The translations under genes and the position numbers were made by a program. A DNA stretch of 64,000 bases. It comes from Halovenus salina. GTDB lineage: Archaea; Halobacteriota; Halobacteria; Halobacteriales; Haloarculaceae. Each line of letters opens with the position of its first letter. The stretch's first letter is position 1. Positions 26,928 to 35,955 of this stretch are shown here, in pieces. Location of the stretch: assembly GCF_026410925.1 (NCBI RefSeq), contig NZ_CP112972.1, forward strand, positions 682,001-746,000, given 5' to 3'. Below the pieces are notes generated by a model. It ran no database searches. It was given only the letters and a program-made list of their open reading frames with translations, and was not told the DNA's origin.

Positions 26928-27635
26928 ATGGCACGTGGGGCACGGGAACAGCTAGCCGAGAAGATAGCAGGAGAGGTGACACTCAGCGACGACCCCGGCG
27001 CGACGCTCAAGAAGTGGCGGATGGACTTCGAGATTGCACAGACCGACCTGGCCGACGCGCTGGGTATTTCACCGTCGGTTATCTCTGACTACGAGAGTGG
27101 CCGGCGCGAGAACCCCGGTATCGACATTATCCAGCGGTCGATAACGGCACTGCTCGACATCGACGAGCAACGCGGCGGCAAACACATCCACCAGTACACC
27201 CGCGTCCTCTCTGCCGGGTTCGACAGCGAGGTCGTGTTAGATCTTCGAGAGTACCCCGCGAACGTTCCCTTAGAGCGGTATTACGAAGCAATCGGTGCGA
27301 CTGAGCTGGTTGGTGGGAACCGCGACACTGTTGCGGGGCACACTGTCATCGACAGCATCGAAGCCATCCGGCGGCTCTCCAGCGACGACTTCTACAGTCT
27401 CTACGGCGAGAGCACCAACCGTGCGCTGGTCTTTACGAACGTCACACGGGGCGAGTCACCGCTCGTCGCACAGCGTGTCATCAAGCCGACCCCCAACGTG
27501 GTGGTGCTTCACGGTATCGAGGTCGAAGATGTCTGGGAACATGCGACCGACCTTGCACGGGCCGACACGTTCGCGCTCGCGGTATCGAACGTCGAACACA
27601 GCGAGTTACTCGACGGCCACCGGAGTCTTCCCTGA
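26928..27635 (+). CDS. XRE-family HTH transcriptional regulator
   Basis: A 235-residue archaeal regulator. Residues about 20-85 hold a helix-turn-helix of Cro/CI type (QTDLADALGISPSVISDYESGRRENPG). The C-terminal 140 residues form a conserved haloarchaeal ligand or dimerisation domain (HTVIDSIEAIRRLSSDDFYSLYG). The target genes are unknown. The stop TGA at 27633-27635 is immediately followed by MITE copy 2, so the element forms the 3' flank. Confidence 0.87.
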   Translation: MARGAREQLAEKIAGEVTLSDDPGATLKKWRMDFEIAQTDLADALGISPSVISDYESGRRENPGIDIIQRSITALLDIDEQRGGKHIHQYTRVLSAGFDSEVVLDLREYPANVPLERYYEAIGATELVGGNRDTVAGHTVIDSIEAIRRLSSDDFYSLYGESTNRALVFTNVTRGESPLVAQRVIKPTPNVVVLHGIEVEDVWEHATDLARADTFALAVSNVEHSELLDGHRSLP

Positions 27636-27744
27636 TAGTGATTGTTGCGGTTATTTTCGTGACCACGTCACGAATCTCGGCGTTTCACGACGTGAGGCCC
27701 ACATCTCGTTTCCCGACGGCGGTAACGACTGGCAACAATCACTA
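27636..27744. mobile_element. MITE copy 2 (109 bp, inverted relative to copy 1)
   Basis: It begins TAGTGATTGTTGCGGTTA and ends GCAACAATCACTA. It is the reverse complement of copy 1 with scattered substitutions and no length change. It contains an internal palindrome of the type TCGTGA-CCACG-TCACGA and a second one, TCACGACGTGA. It carries no open reading frame that looks real. It begins one base after the stop codon of the XRE regulator. Confidence 0.85.
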
Positions 27745-27866
27745 TGAGAAACCATCGATGCCCACAGTCGCGCTCTCGAAAACCACCCATCAGCCAGCCT
27801 TCGAGTGGGTGTGTCGGAGTCAGTTCCGGAGATGCAGAGCGGCGACCGACAACACAGACAGCAGGC

Positions 27867-29453
27867 TCACCTGCTGACTGACTCCGAGTCGGGGTCGAGG
27901 TTCGCGTCCTCGTCCCGGAGTTTGAACTTCTGTACCTTTCCGCTAGGGTTTTTCGGGAGGCTATCGACGAAGTAGTACTTCCGGGGGCGTTTGAAGTCGG
28001 CAACCCGGTCGCTTTCACGCATGAACTCGTCCAACTCTTGGGCCGTCGTGTCGCCATCGCTGACGATGTAAGCGACAACCTGCTCGCCCCACTCCGTATC
28101 GTCTTCCCCCAGCACTGCCGCCTCCGTGACATCCTCGTGGAGGAAGAGCACGTCCTCGACTTCTGCCGGGTAGATGTTCTCACCGCCGGAGACGATCATA
28201 TCGTCCTTGCGGTCGACGTGATAGAGATAGCCGTCCTCGTCGAAGTATCCGATATCGCCGGTGTAGTACCATTCAGACCCACCCACTTCCCGGAGCGACG
28301 CTGCCGTCGCGTCGGGTCGGTTCCAGTACTCTCGCATCGTACATGGGCCGGCGATGATTATCTCACCGACGTCACCCTGTTCGACTACGTCACTCGGAGA
28401 CGAGTTCGGTTCAACCACTCGGACCTCGTGGTTCGGTGCCGGGAGGCCGGCAGACCCCTGTTTCGAGAGTTGGTCGTCTGGCCGCTGGAAGACACCACAC
28501 GGACCAATCTCTGTCATTCCGTACGCCTGGACGTAATCCTCACAGAGATGCTCCATCGCCATGTTGAGCACCTCTTCAGGCATCGGAGCCGCACCGTAGA
28601 GCCCTCGCTCCAGCGAGGAGACATCGACATCGGCGTTTGCTGCTGTCCGGGCGAGGGCGTGCCACGCGGTTGGAGCGGCGAAGAAGACAGAGACGTCGTG
28701 TTTTTCGATGGCTTCGAGTGCGGCCTGTGGCTCGAATTCGTGATGGATGACGTTTGTCGCTCCCCGGTGGACGCGCGTGAACAGCATGGCATGCAGTTCC
28801 GCACAGTGATAGAGCGGAAGGATAGAGAGTCCAACATCGTCCCGGGTGATGTTCATTTCGGCGATGACGATGAGACTGTGCTCGATCATATCGCGGTGTT
28901 CGTGGACGACCCCCTTCGGACGACCTGTCGTCCCAGACGTGTAGATGAACGCGTAGATATCGTCCTCGTCGACGACTACGTCGGGGCTCTCGTGGTGACC
29001 AGATTCGAGAAGACCGTAGAAGTCCCGTGTTCCCTCAGGGACCCCCTCGTCAACGAAGACGAACTCCTCGACGTTTTCTAGCTCCGGCCGGGCCCCCTCG
29101 ACTGCCGACTGCGTATCGGACTCGTAGATCACCATCTTTGCCTCGGCGTCGTTGACGATGTACTCAATTTCGCCGGCCGGCAGTCGGAAGTTCAGAGGAG
29201 TGAACGCGGCCCCGATTTTTGCACAGGCGTAGACGGTGAGAGCGATCTCTGAGCCGTTGTGGAGGACAGTTGCGACCCTGTCTCCTTTCTCGATACCGAG
29301 GTCTATCATTGCGTTTGCAAGCCGATTCACGCGCTCGTTGAATTGCTCGTAGGTCCAGCGTTGGTCCTTGTGTGGATAGATTATCGCATCGTTGTCGGGA
29401 TACCGCGCAACAGTCTGTTCGAGTGTGTCACCGATTGTGGGGTAGCTTGACAT
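27867..29453 (-). CDS. Acyl-CoA synthetase (AMP-forming, long-chain-fatty-acid-CoA ligase family)
   Basis: An ANL-superfamily adenylating enzyme of 528 residues that activates a carboxylic acid to its acyl-CoA with ATP. Core motifs are YTSGTTGRPKGVVH (P-loop), YGMTEIGPCG, the YYTGDIGYFDEDGYLYHVDR hinge region and the C-terminal catalytic Lys in NPSGKVQKFKLR. The start is placed at ATG 29453 (MSSYPT) rather than a TTG 9 bases upstream. The gene stands alone between MITE copy 2 and tRNA-Thr. Substrate chain length cannot be told. Confidence 0.88.
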   Translation of the reverse strand: MSSYPTIGDTLEQTVARYPDNDAIIYPHKDQRWTYEQFNERVNRLANAMIDLGIEKGDRVATVLHNGSEIALTVYACAKIGAAFTPLNFRLPAGEIEYIVNDAEAKMVIYESDTQSAVEGARPELENVEEFVFVDEGVPEGTRDFYGLLESGHHESPDVVVDEDDIYAFIYTSGTTGRPKGVVHEHRDMIEHSLIVIAEMNITRDDVGLSILPLYHCAELHAMLFTRVHRGATNVIHHEFEPQAALEAIEKHDVSVFFAAPTAWHALARTAANADVDVSSLERGLYGAAPMPEEVLNMAMEHLCEDYVQAYGMTEIGPCGVFQRPDDQLSKQGSAGLPAPNHEVRVVEPNSSPSDVVEQGDVGEIIIAGPCTMREYWNRPDATAASLREVGGSEWYYTGDIGYFDEDGYLYHVDRKDDMIVSGGENIYPAEVEDVLFLHEDVTEAAVLGEDDTEWGEQVVAYIVSDGDTTAQELDEFMRESDRVADFKRPRKYYFVDSLPKNPSGKVQKFKLRDEDANLDPDSESVSR

Positions 29454-29608
29454 GCGATACAATTTGGCAAGATTCTGTGTTATAGCTTTTGTTCAAAAAG
29501 GAGAACGTAACGCGGAGAACCTCCAGTAAGAGAGACCCCAGTATCTGACACCTGCAGAACAGATTAATCTGCTGCCAACAGTTCAGGGCGACGACCGAAG
29601 AAGTACGA

Positions 29609-29682
29609 AGCCAGGGGAGGGATTTGAACCCTCGAACTCCCGATTACAAGTCGGGTGCTTGGACCACCCAAGCTCCCCTGGC
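29609..29682 (-). tRNA. tRNA-Thr(UGU)
   Basis: A 74-nt cloverleaf on the minus strand. The acceptor stem pairs GCCAGGG with CCCTGGC; the D stem pairs GCTT with AAGC; the anticodon stem CCCGA/TCGGG encloses the loop CTTGTAA with anticodon TGT (29646-29648); the T arm is GAGGG-TTCAAAT-CCCTC. The discriminator base is T and CCA is not encoded. No intron is seen. It reads ACA threonine codons. Confidence 0.95.
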
Positions 29683-30104
29683 ACACCTTCAGTTTGCAGG
29701 GGGTCCTTTGAGTGTGTATCGCTTTCGACCGACCGTGGGAGACGGTCCCGAGAGAGACAGGAGCCATCTCCACGTACTTCGGACTCGCCGCATGTAAACA
29801 GTGAACATAGTTTTTAATCTAGACTGCCGTGACCGTCGAGTAGGCGTTGGTCGAACCGTCCTGTCGAAGAAGCACCAAAATCCACCACAGGAGTCGGATA
29901 CGATACCGCCTCTATCGAGTTGTATGGGCGTCGTTGGCGTCACAAGCTGTGTTGGCTCTGCGAGTGTGGGTGTCGATCCCTGGGGTTCATCGTCTGTCGA
30001 ACTGGCAGGCGTCGATGGGCGGCTCATAGCTAAGCGAGGATGTATCCACTGGGTGGCACAGCGACGACTATGCTAAATCTTGATGACTGTCCATGAGGCA
30101 GGAC
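29683..30104. other. Intergenic region without recognised gene
   Basis: 422 bases between tRNA-Thr and the GNAT gene. Short open frames exist on both strands but their composition is unlike the acidic proteins around them. The upstream part should hold the tRNA promoter, yet no clear TATA box was identified. I see nothing else. Confidence 0.5.
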
Positions 30105-30569
30105 TCATTCATCCACCGCCGAGAGAGATTTTTCGAGTTCCAGCCGATGAGGTTCGTAGTCGTGACGCCGATAGAACCGACGGCCAGCCTCGTTGGCCGC
30201 CATGGCATCAAGTGCGACCACATCTGCCCCCTGGCTCTGTAGCTCTGTTTCTGCCGCCTCCAGCAGCCGCGAGCCAATCCCGTCGTTGCGGGAATCGGGC
30301 TCGACGTAGAGGTTCTCGACGAGCCCGCGTGTCACGTCCTGCTCGTAGCCGCCGACCTCAATGGTGAACATGACGAATCCACGGATTGTCTCAGCCCGAG
30401 CGACGAGTAACCGGCCGGTAGCGATGTGGTTACAGATAGACTCCCGGATACGGGTCCGGTTTTCCGAGACGAGGAGGTGTGACTGAAAGCGGCGCTGACC
30501 CTCGGCCAGCGAGAGCCACTGCTCGACGAGTTGTTCAGCAGCTGACAGAGATGGCGTCAGTATGTCCAT
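30105..30569 (-). CDS. GNAT-family N-acetyltransferase
   Basis: A 154-residue acetyltransferase fold. The acetyl-CoA-binding motif A is readable as VEPDSRNDGIGSRLLEAAE (about residues 88-106), followed by the beta-5/alpha-4 region with ANEAGRRFYRRHDYEPH. The substrate (protein, amine or antibiotic-like) is not predictable. It lies 33 bases downstream of the CBS gene on the same strand and may share its transcript. Confidence 0.85.
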   Translation of the reverse strand: MDILTPSLSAAEQLVEQWLSLAEGQRRFQSHLLVSENRTRIRESICNHIATGRLLVARAETIRGFVMFTIEVGGYEQDVTRGLVENLYVEPDSRNDGIGSRLLEAAETELQSQGADVVALDAMAANEAGRRFYRRHDYEPHRLELEKSLSAVDE

Positions 30570-30602
30570 GGCAAGATAGGCGACCGTACGGAGCGGGGAC
30601 AG

Positions 30603-31163
30603 TTACATCGCCCGACAGTCAGGACACAACAGTTGGCCGTTGAACGACGAGAGGTCACTCGCGAAGGTGCCACATGCCTCACAGATGCTCCGGTCTTCGT
30701 ACCCTCCCCGCTCGCTGTCACCCTCCATGCCGGTGCTGGCCTCGGTTACAGCTCGCTCGCTGTCACGAGGCTCAGCGGGTCCGCCAAGCTCTCGACCAGC
30801 AAGGAGGTCTCGCTCCGAAAGGATACCCATCGGCTCGGGACCGGCGGTGACGACGAGTCGGTGTGACTCCTGTGCAGACATCATATCGGCAGCGGCGTCT
30901 AACCCAGTATCGGGCGAGACCGTCGGAACGCTTTCTGTCATCGCATCGCCAACCGCCGCTGTGTCTGGCTCAGGCCCCTCGACAACCAGTGCGAGAACAT
31001 CTTCCTGGGTCATCACCCCGACGAGTTCGCTCCCGCGCTGGACGACTGCCGTCTCAGCGTCGTTTCGGAGGAGCAACTCGACGGTATCGATAAGCCCGTC
31101 CGATTCACTGACACCCACGTACTCACGGTCCATCACGTCTTGCACGGTCACGTCCCTGTTCAT
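30603..31163 (-). CDS. CBS-pair protein with C-terminal zinc ribbon
   Basis: A 186-residue protein. Two CBS motifs form one Bateman module at about residues 1-120 (VGVMTQEDVLAL and MGILSERDLLA), which usually binds adenine nucleotides. After a low-complexity linker the C-terminus has a zinc ribbon with CEACG and CPDC. ATG 31163 is preferred over an upstream in-frame ATG at 31175. A CATATAAAC box about 50 bases upstream could be its promoter. The fusion suggests a nucleotide-sensing regulator contacting nucleic acid or protein; function unknown. Confidence 0.8.
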   Translation of the reverse strand: MNRDVTVQDVMDREYVGVSESDGLIDTVELLLRNDAETAVVQRGSELVGVMTQEDVLALVVEGPEPDTAAVGDAMTESVPTVSPDTGLDAAADMMSAQESHRLVVTAGPEPMGILSERDLLAGRELGGPAEPRDSERAVTEASTGMEGDSERGGYEDRSICEACGTFASDLSSFNGQLLCPDCRAM

Positions 31164-31268
31164 ACATGCTACCATTTTGCATACGCGGGGAAAAAGATAT
31201 CTACAGTACGTTTATATGCGCCACACTCGTATTCTCATGGTTAGGGAGCCACGAGCAGCCTTCGGGTA

Positions 31269-32030
31269 TCAGAAAGCGAATTCGACTCGCTTGCCGTCAG
31301 CGCGACACTCTTCGAGGGCGTGTTTGGCGTCCATCCCGGCGTCGGAGGCACTCGCTCCTCGTCCGACGCCGACCTTGAGTTGCACGTCGACGGCCTGCTT
31401 GACGTGTTCGATGGCATCACGATAGGCCTCGCGGTCGAGGTCCGGACAGATTGCGATGATGTTGTCGCCGCCGACGAAAAACGACAGGGAGTCGTGGGCC
31501 CGGCGCATGTACTGCATCAGCTCCGCGTACCCCTGTTCGATGTTGATGAACGTATCGAACTCGTTGAGCTCGTCGGTGTATTTCTCGGTGGCGTTGTCGA
31601 CATCGAAGTGTGCAAGCTGGATGTCGTCTTCGGCGCGGAACTCGTCGTCGATTGGACGGCCTTTGAGAATCTCTCGACGGTGCTGGTCCTGTGCGCTTCC
31701 CGCCTCCTGTAGTAGCTCGGTCGCGGTGCCGAGAGCGTTCACCGGGCTCCGACCGGTCGCGACGCCGAGACTCATCGTCACCGGGTAGCGGTTCGAGACC
31801 GACTCCTGGACGAGTTCGTGGGCCTCGATGTCGATACCGTTCGAGATAGCGACCATGTTGTCGAATCGGGTGAAGAACACATAGCCATCGCGGTTACCAA
31901 ACAGCTGCGAGAGATCGGCATATAGCCGCGATTGCAGCGTCTGAAGGTCGACCTCTCGCCGCGGCTCCGGTGTCACGGTCCAGGGACCGTAGTTGTCTAT
32001 CTGAATATGAGTGACCTGGGTGTTTGTCAC
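31269..32030 (-). CDS. GTP cyclohydrolase III (IIa)
   Basis: A 253-residue archaeal enzyme that converts GTP to a formylaminopyrimidine ribotide phosphate, the first step toward riboflavin and F420 in archaea. The N-terminus TNTQVTHIQIDNYGPWTVTP and the metal-binding motif FVGGDNIIAICP are characteristic; the fold resembles two GGDEF-like halves. The start is GTG 32030, since sequence upstream in the same frame is not typical of the family and includes Arg/Ser-rich residues. It is transcribed in the same direction as the CBS gene about 100 bases away. Confidence 0.9.
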   Translation of the reverse strand: MTNTQVTHIQIDNYGPWTVTPEPRREVDLQTLQSRLYADLSQLFGNRDGYVFFTRFDNMVAISNGIDIEAHELVQESVSNRYPVTMSLGVATGRSPVNALGTATELLQEAGSAQDQHRREILKGRPIDDEFRAEDDIQLAHFDVDNATEKYTDELNEFDTFINIEQGYAELMQYMRRAHDSLSFFVGGDNIIAICPDLDREAYRDAIEHVKQAVDVQLKVGVGRGASASDAGMDAKHALEECRADGKRVEFAF

Positions 32031-32195
32031 GGATACCTGTCTGTTCGGTATGCTCGGGTATCTTTCTTGGGAAACGTCTCTTTCTTGGTAACCACTCCGC
32101 TCAACCGGATGAGACTGCAGAAATCGCGGCTCGTTCACCGTCAGATACCGATTCACCCCCGGGAGCAGCGCCAGGATGGAGTCCGTGCCTGGATA

Positions 32196-32891
32196 TCAAC
32201 GCAGTCGGCGAGCGAGCCCCAGGCCGAGGACGGCAGCCAGTCCGACCAGTCCGGTCACCACGCCGAAACCAGGACCGGAGCCATCACTGTCGCCGGTCTG
32301 TTCGCTGGTGACGCGGAGTTCGGTCACGTTCGCGTGTTCATCGCTCGTCCAGGTCACGCTCGACCCGTCGGCGTTTCCAGTGGTGTCGATGACCTCGCCG
32401 GGCATGTTTACCGTGTACTCCCACTGAATCTCGCCGAACGTCCCGGAGTTGCCGCCCGTGTCTGTCTGGACGCCTTCGGTATCGACGTAGGTTATCTCGC
32501 CGGCTTCATCGTCGACAGTGATACTCACGTTATCGAGACTATCGGCAGAGCCCCCCTCTGCGGTGTAGCCAACTGTGCTCTCCCCGTCGTCACTAATGTC
32601 GACTGAATCCCAGGCGCTTTCGTCTATCTCGTTTTCGCCCTCGCCCTCGAAGACGTACTCACCGACGCTGTCGTATCCCTCCTGTTCGGCCTAGGACTGT
32701 GCACTCTGGTACAGTTCCTCTCCCATATCGATTTCGACAGAGAGTTGCTCGATACTTCCATCAGATGCAATGTCTGCCTCGTAGGTAACCGTACATCCTG
32801 CGAGCAACACGACGAGAGCGAGCCCCGCCAACATCGCGACCGTTCGTGATGTGTTTCGACCGTTGTTCCCCGTTGTCTCTTTGGTAGACAT
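32196..32891 (-). pseudogene. PGF-CTERM surface lipoprotein interrupted by in-frame TAG
   Basis: The gene starts at ATG 32891 with a signal peptide and lipobox (VVLLAGCT). It is cut by TAG at 32691-32693 after about 66 codons, yet the same frame continues for about 164 further codons to TGA at 32196-32198. The continuation is acidic and beta-rich and ends in a classical PGF-CTERM signal (GSGPGFGVV, a hydrophobic helix, then LARRLR), target of archaeosortase A. Only one base, for example CAG to TAG, separates it from an intact gene of about 231 codons. Unless read through, the truncated product lacks the C-terminal anchor. Confidence 0.8.
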
Positions 32892-32916
32892 ACTCAGGCA
32901 CAATCTCACGCGGCGG

Positions 32917-32924
32917 ATATAAAA
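32917..32924 (-). promoter_or_regulatory. TATA box for the interrupted lipoprotein gene
   Basis: TTTTATAT on the minus strand, centred about 29 bases before ATG 32891. It fits a leaderless start and suggests the promoter of the interrupted gene is still intact. Confidence 0.55.
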
Positions 32925-33029
32925 TAGTTCTGTAATATCAGTATCGTTTAAATTTTCAGTGTGATGTGCAAGCCGCCCAGGTCAGAGGTTGTCGTGGAGA
33001 GAACACCGGGCCTATCGGAACCGCCGTAT

Positions 33030-34106
33030 TTACCGGGTCAACGGCATCGAGTAGCTCTGTTCGCGGTCCCGGACAGTCTGCCAGGTCAACTCACACTCAC
33101 AGGAGACCTGCTCGAAGACTGAAGGGTCCTGTCGGAGATTGAAATCTTTGATGGCTCGTTGGACGCGGTCGTCGCACTCGCCACAGTTGTGTGGTCCACG
33201 GTCACTCCCGTGACCGACCGGGTCAGAGACGACGATAACATCTTCGTCGGCTGTCCGCTGGAGCACCTCGGCAACACTCCAGAGCCACGGCGGCCGATAC
33301 CCATCATCGAAGTAGAGGTCCTCGACCATGGTGTGACGTTGGACGTTACACGGATTCATCGACACTGTATGACACCCCTCGACGGCCGCACACCGCTTGA
33401 CCGAGCGCACCATGTCTTCGGTTGCCTCGGATTCAGAGAGGAAGGCGGGTTTCATCAGCAGGTAGGCTTTGATGCCAGCGCCGCAGTCGCGGGCGGCTTC
33501 GGCGGCACGCTCGAACTCCGAGAAATCGAAGTACTTGTTCACGCAGTCATGTCGCACCCGGTCGGTCGCGGTCTCTAAGCCGATAGCGATGTCTGTCTCG
33601 ATACCGTGTTCCGTGAAATCAGTAATCTTCTCGCGGTCGACGAAATCGGGCAGCGACTCGACGACCATCCGGTCGCGGTCGGCGAACGTCTCGGCGATTG
33701 CCTGTCTGGTCTCGGCGGGGACCTCCCGCTCGTCGAGAAACGAGCCTGAGGTGTAGATTTTTATTTGCCCAGCCGGCTCGTCGGCGTTTTCGTCCTCGTG
33801 GTCGAGGCATTTCTCCACCTGTGTCATCAGGTCCTCGTGGGCGACCGTCCCGCCGTCGACGCTCTCTGCGACGTAGCCACACATCGTACAGCCGCCCGCC
33901 CGCGCCCACCGACAGCCACCCGTATTCAGGATGATTGTCAACGAGTCGTAGACGCCGTCTGGCGTGTTGTCCTCGTCGAGCCAGACCCGCGTCGGTTCGG
34001 TGGGGTCGTAGGTCTCGTCCTTTCGGGAACGAATCTCCCGCATCGCCTGGTTGTGGGCGTCCATGCCCTTGCCCTCCTCGTAGACCTCGGGGCTCGGTTT
34101 ACTCAT
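33030..34106 (-). CDS. raSEA: Archaeosine biosynthesis radical SAM protein RaSEA
   Basis: A 358-residue radical SAM enzyme. The unusual cluster motif GGCRWARAGGCTMCGY at about residues 63-78 supplies the Cys residues for the 4Fe-4S cluster, and additional Cys near the C-terminus (CGECDD, CECEL) suggest a further metal site. RaSEA works with ArcS to form archaeosine at position 15 of tRNA. The family was recognised from the N-terminal Cys motif and general layout. The gene is separated by about 120 bases from the methyltransferase gene and may be transcribed with it. Confidence 0.87.
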   Translation of the reverse strand: MSKPSPEVYEEGKGMDAHNQAMREIRSRKDETYDPTEPTRVWLDEDNTPDGVYDSLTIILNTGGCRWARAGGCTMCGYVAESVDGGTVAHEDLMTQVEKCLDHEDENADEPAGQIKIYTSGSFLDEREVPAETRQAIAETFADRDRMVVESLPDFVDREKITDFTEHGIETDIAIGLETATDRVRHDCVNKYFDFSEFERAAEAARDCGAGIKAYLLMKPAFLSESEATEDMVRSVKRCAAVEGCHTVSMNPCNVQRHTMVEDLYFDDGYRPPWLWSVAEVLQRTADEDVIVVSDPVGHGSDRGPHNCGECDDRVQRAIKDFNLRQDPSVFEQVSCECELTWQTVRDREQSYSMPLTR

Positions 34107-34225
34107 TGAACGTCGATAGCGGCCCAGGAACTAAACCCCCTGCGATTGACCGCCTGTTCGCGCAATCGTCGCCTTCTGTCGTCCGAAACGAGACGGCGGT
34201 TGCAGTCTGTCCCGACGAGTGGTGT

Positions 34226-35338
34226 CTACGTCGAGCGAACTGTCACGACGGTGTGTTCCGTGCCTGCGGTCCTGTCGACGATGGTCCCGACCCGTTCCAG
34301 ATACTCGTCGAGGTCCAGCGAGCGATGGTGGACGACCGAGAGTTCACCGCCGGCTCCGAGAACTCGCTTTACGCCGCCAAACAGGTCCGATAGAACGCCA
34401 CTCCCTGCGTGTGTCGGCGGGTTACACAAGACGCGGTCGACAGGATGATGGAGGCCACAGAGACAGTCGACGGTGCGGACTCGGCCCTCGACACCGGTCG
34501 CATCGAGTGTGGCCGCCGCACACGCAGTTGCTCGGGCGTTATCGTCGGTCAGGAGGACATCAACATCGGCTGTGGCCGCGGAGTACGCACCGACTGGTCC
34601 GTAGCCACAGGCGAGGTCGAGTACTTTCTCGCCGTCTTCAAGGACCGCAGTTTCGAGAAGCAGCCGCGTACCGTCGTCGAGGCTGTTCGGCGAGAACAGC
34701 CCTGGCTCGGTGACCATCGACAGGTCGACGCCGTCGACGTGAGCGGTGATTGTCTGTCGTGGACAGAACGCAGTTTTGCCGATATCTCCGGACCGGGTCG
34801 CCGCAACTACTCGGCACCTTCCCGTCTGGTTGACTACCTCGACGTGTGACGCGTGCTCGCGAAGACAGTTTTCGTAGCGGCTGATACCCGCCGAGGGTTC
34901 CCCAGCGACGTAGAGCCGTCCGCCCTTGCGGAGCACAGAGAGGGTATCGACGAGTCGCCGTTTGCCAACATCGAGTGGTGTGTACGGTTTCGGCGCGTAA
35001 CAGGCAGCGTCGAAACTCCGTTCGACCTCGGCGACTGTGGGACTCAGAGAGACATCTGCCGACGCACCGTTTCGGTCGATGTTTGTCCGGGCGAGGCGAG
35101 CGGCCCGGGAACTGGTCTCGGTCATCGTGACTGTGTCTGCGGTGGCGTCGAGCACTGTCGGGACGACGCCGTAGTTCCCCTGGACAACGAGCAGGTCATC
35201 GAGCGAGTGCTCCCACAGCGTTTCGAGCAACAGGAGGTCAGCGTCGCGAAACTCGTCGGCGGCGTGCAGTCCGTCGGCGGTCCGAAAGTGGTAGGCGTCG
35301 GGAGTCTCGGGGACCTGTGCCTCCAGTGTGAGCGTCAT
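34226..35338 (-). CDS. RsmC-like class I SAM-dependent methyltransferase
   Basis: A 370-residue protein of duplicated Rossmann-fold type. The first half (1-190) is a degenerate methyltransferase-like domain; the second has a SAM motif LDLACGYGPVG and the catalytic motif CNPPTHAG, the NPP signature of base N-methyltransferases such as RsmC/RlmG acting on rRNA guanine. ATG 35338 is chosen over in-frame sequence upstream, which is Arg-rich and unlike the rest. Target RNA is not certain. Confidence 0.82.
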   Translation of the reverse strand: MTLTLEAQVPETPDAYHFRTADGLHAADEFRDADLLLLETLWEHSLDDLLVVQGNYGVVPTVLDATADTVTMTETSSRAARLARTNIDRNGASADVSLSPTVAEVERSFDAACYAPKPYTPLDVGKRRLVDTLSVLRKGGRLYVAGEPSAGISRYENCLREHASHVEVVNQTGRCRVVAATRSGDIGKTAFCPRQTITAHVDGVDLSMVTEPGLFSPNSLDDGTRLLLETAVLEDGEKVLDLACGYGPVGAYSAATADVDVLLTDDNARATACAAATLDATGVEGRVRTVDCLCGLHHPVDRVLCNPPTHAGSGVLSDLFGGVKRVLGAGGELSVVHHRSLDLDEYLERVGTIVDRTAGTEHTVVTVRST

Positions 35339-35781
35339 CGATGACCACCCCGTCCTGCGGGGCAAGTGGGCCGATGGGCTGAGTCAGCCTGCCGGGTCGT
35401 GAGTCGTGGGCGATACGGTCGGAGTCGTGTTGCGTGTGGCATTGATGTGGGGCGAATGTAGCTGGCAGTCTGTGTACTGGACCTGCGTGCCCCAGAAGAG
35501 AGCAACTAGTCGCTGCGATGAGACAGCGGCTCGCGGTAGAATAGCTAACGAGGCACGCGAGCCAGTGGCCGAAAGCGTAACACCACCCGAATCAGTCCCG
35601 CCGGACGGACTCGACACGGTGCCCACAGCCGGCCAGCCGGCCGTCGCCGCTCAGATGCGGCGAGACGACCTGGAGACCCTGTTCAATGCGACTGACTGTT
35701 TTTGATGACAAAGCATATAGATTATGGTCGGACGACCCCCAAGTAGCAAGATTCTTCCCGCTACGTATCGGACCTGAAAGT
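35339..35781. other. Intergenic region upstream of the L18Ae operon
   Basis: 443 bases between divergent genes. Short frames occur but none has acidic haloarchaeal composition. No tRNA or other RNA gene was recognised. AT-rich sequence near 35705-35725 is a candidate promoter position for rpl18a. Confidence 0.45.
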
Positions 35782-35955
35782 ATGAGTGAATACACGGTCA
35801 CCGGGCGCTGGAAGGCCCGAGATGGCTGGCAGACTTTCGAGAAGGAACTCGAAGCAGAAAACGAAAACGTTGCGACAGAGCACGTCTACGCCGACTTTGG
35901 CTCGAAACACGGTCTCAAGCGACCACAGGTCGAAATCGAAGAGGTGGCACAATGA
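35782..35955 (+). CDS. rpl18a: 50S ribosomal protein L18Ae (LX)
   Basis: A 57-residue archaeal ribosomal protein, with the family signature VTGRWKARDGWQTFEKE near the start and HVYADFGSKHGLKR in the middle. It is the usual size for archaeal LX. Its stop overlaps the ATG of prefoldin alpha by 4 bases. In many archaea this gene sits in a cluster with rpl39e, rpl31e and tif6, none of which is upstream here, so the cluster is partial in this genome. Confidence 0.9.
   Translation: MSEYTVTGRWKARDGWQTFEKELEAENENVATEHVYADFGSKHGLKRPQVEIEEVAQ

Noticed and set aside
27633..27640. Truncation of the XRE regulator by MITE copy 2
   Set aside because: The C-terminus is a plausible natural end and the stop precedes the element, so the insertion is taken to be just downstream of the gene.
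29801..30076. Frames on both strands in the gap after tRNA-Thr
   Set aside because: Composition is not haloarchaeal (Cys, Trp, Arg-rich or Thr/Pro-rich) and no promoter or family was seen.
961..32693. Pyrrolysine or other recoding of TAG
   Set aside because: Many normal genes here end in TAG, including genes whose next neighbour overlaps the stop, and no pyl genes or CUA tRNA are visible. Mutation or error is simpler.
35406..35705. 99-codon frame upstream of rpl18a, and possible RNase P or SRP RNA
   Set aside because: The frame lacks acidic bias and family features; the conserved helices of those RNAs could not be found.
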